Of a stretch of DNA of 64,000 bases, positions 63,890-64,000 are shown one piece after another (positions within the stretch are counted from its first letter, which is position 1; each line of letters opens with the position of its first letter). The position numbers and the translations under genes were made by a program. Under the pieces are notes generated by a model. The model did no database searches. It had not been told where the DNA came from and saw only the letters and a list, made by a program, of their open reading frames with translations. Location: contig QKWP01002066.1 in assembly GCA_003550325.1 (NCBI GenBank), positions 12,180-76,179 of the forward strand, read 5' to 3'. Source of the stretch: Gigaspora rosea. Its lineage: Eukaryota > Glomeromycota > Glomeromycetes > Diversisporales > Gigasporaceae.

Positions 63890-64000
63890 CTAAAAAAGAA
63901 AAATATCTATTACACAAATAACACTGGTATATTCTATTATAAATTTCTGTGTTATAGGTATGTACCAGCGGATACCCGTTAGATTATCCGCTCGAAACCG

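Noticed and set aside
63435-64000. One element bounded by the two GGATACCC patches
   Set aside because: Splice-consistent exons lie between the patches, and the right patch runs off the window, so a single element cannot be supported.

Overview
The window looks like fungal nuclear DNA from a very AT-rich, repeat-laden genome. I infer an arbuscular mycorrhizal fungus (Glomeromycotina, Rhizophagus-like). The evidence is a ten-exon methyltransferase gene with short GT-AG introns, decayed S1-type serine protease copies, a Ty3/Gypsy element, and dozens of small inverted-repeat elements nested in one another. Species is inference; nothing in the sequence names it.

Layout. 1-10104: a Ty3/Gypsy LTR retrotransposon, a broken copy whose 5' LTR is clipped by about 17 bases at the window edge. 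It has Gag, protease, an unusual cysteine-rich stretch, RT-RNase H, integrase, an extra 3' reading frame of unknown role, and a CpG-bearing 9-base minisatellite in each LTR (about 200 bp in the 5' LTR, about 860 bp in the 3' LTR). 10105-18233: low-complexity intergenic DNA with several 9-base tandem repeats and an assembly gap. 18234-19946: the best-supported host gene, a 278-residue SAM-dependent methyltransferase rebuilt from ten exons. 20000-26700: intergenic DNA, two neighbouring copies of an unknown gene fragment, a 33-base tandem repeat and a hAT-type MITE with a second element inside it. 26713-28655: a decayed serine protease gene on the minus strand, split by two insertions. 30245-31160: exons of an unrecognised minus-strand gene. 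31389-61257: almost entirely non-autonomous transposons, foldback elements, palindromic satellites and one decayed Tc1/mariner element, with deep nesting. 62104-62870: a second protease copy from the same gene family. 63599-63889: the last exons of another unrecognised minus-strand gene.

Transposons. Target-site duplications (TSDs) define many element ends: 8 bp for hAT-like elements (24088, 26921, 35297, 45240), 9 bp for MULE-like ones (27530, 49128), 7 bp for one unassigned family (31389, 45088), and TA for Tc1-type ones (46038, 47473, 58723). Apart from the decayed Tc1 transposase, none carries a recognisable transposase, so their mobilising enzymes must have been encoded elsewhere.

No operon-like system is present. 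Host genes are sparse (one good gene, two partial genes, two protease pseudogenes). The least familiar material is the LTR minisatellite, the retroelement's cysteine-rich region and extra 3' frame, the palindromic satellite at 43.2-43.9 kb, and short motifs shared between otherwise different repeats (TTAGGG-like runs, a TTAGTAAAATTTAGACTTTA-like core, a CTTTGCAAGAACACC-like motif). All coordinates were read by eye without alignment software, so repeat edges without a stated TSD are approximate.
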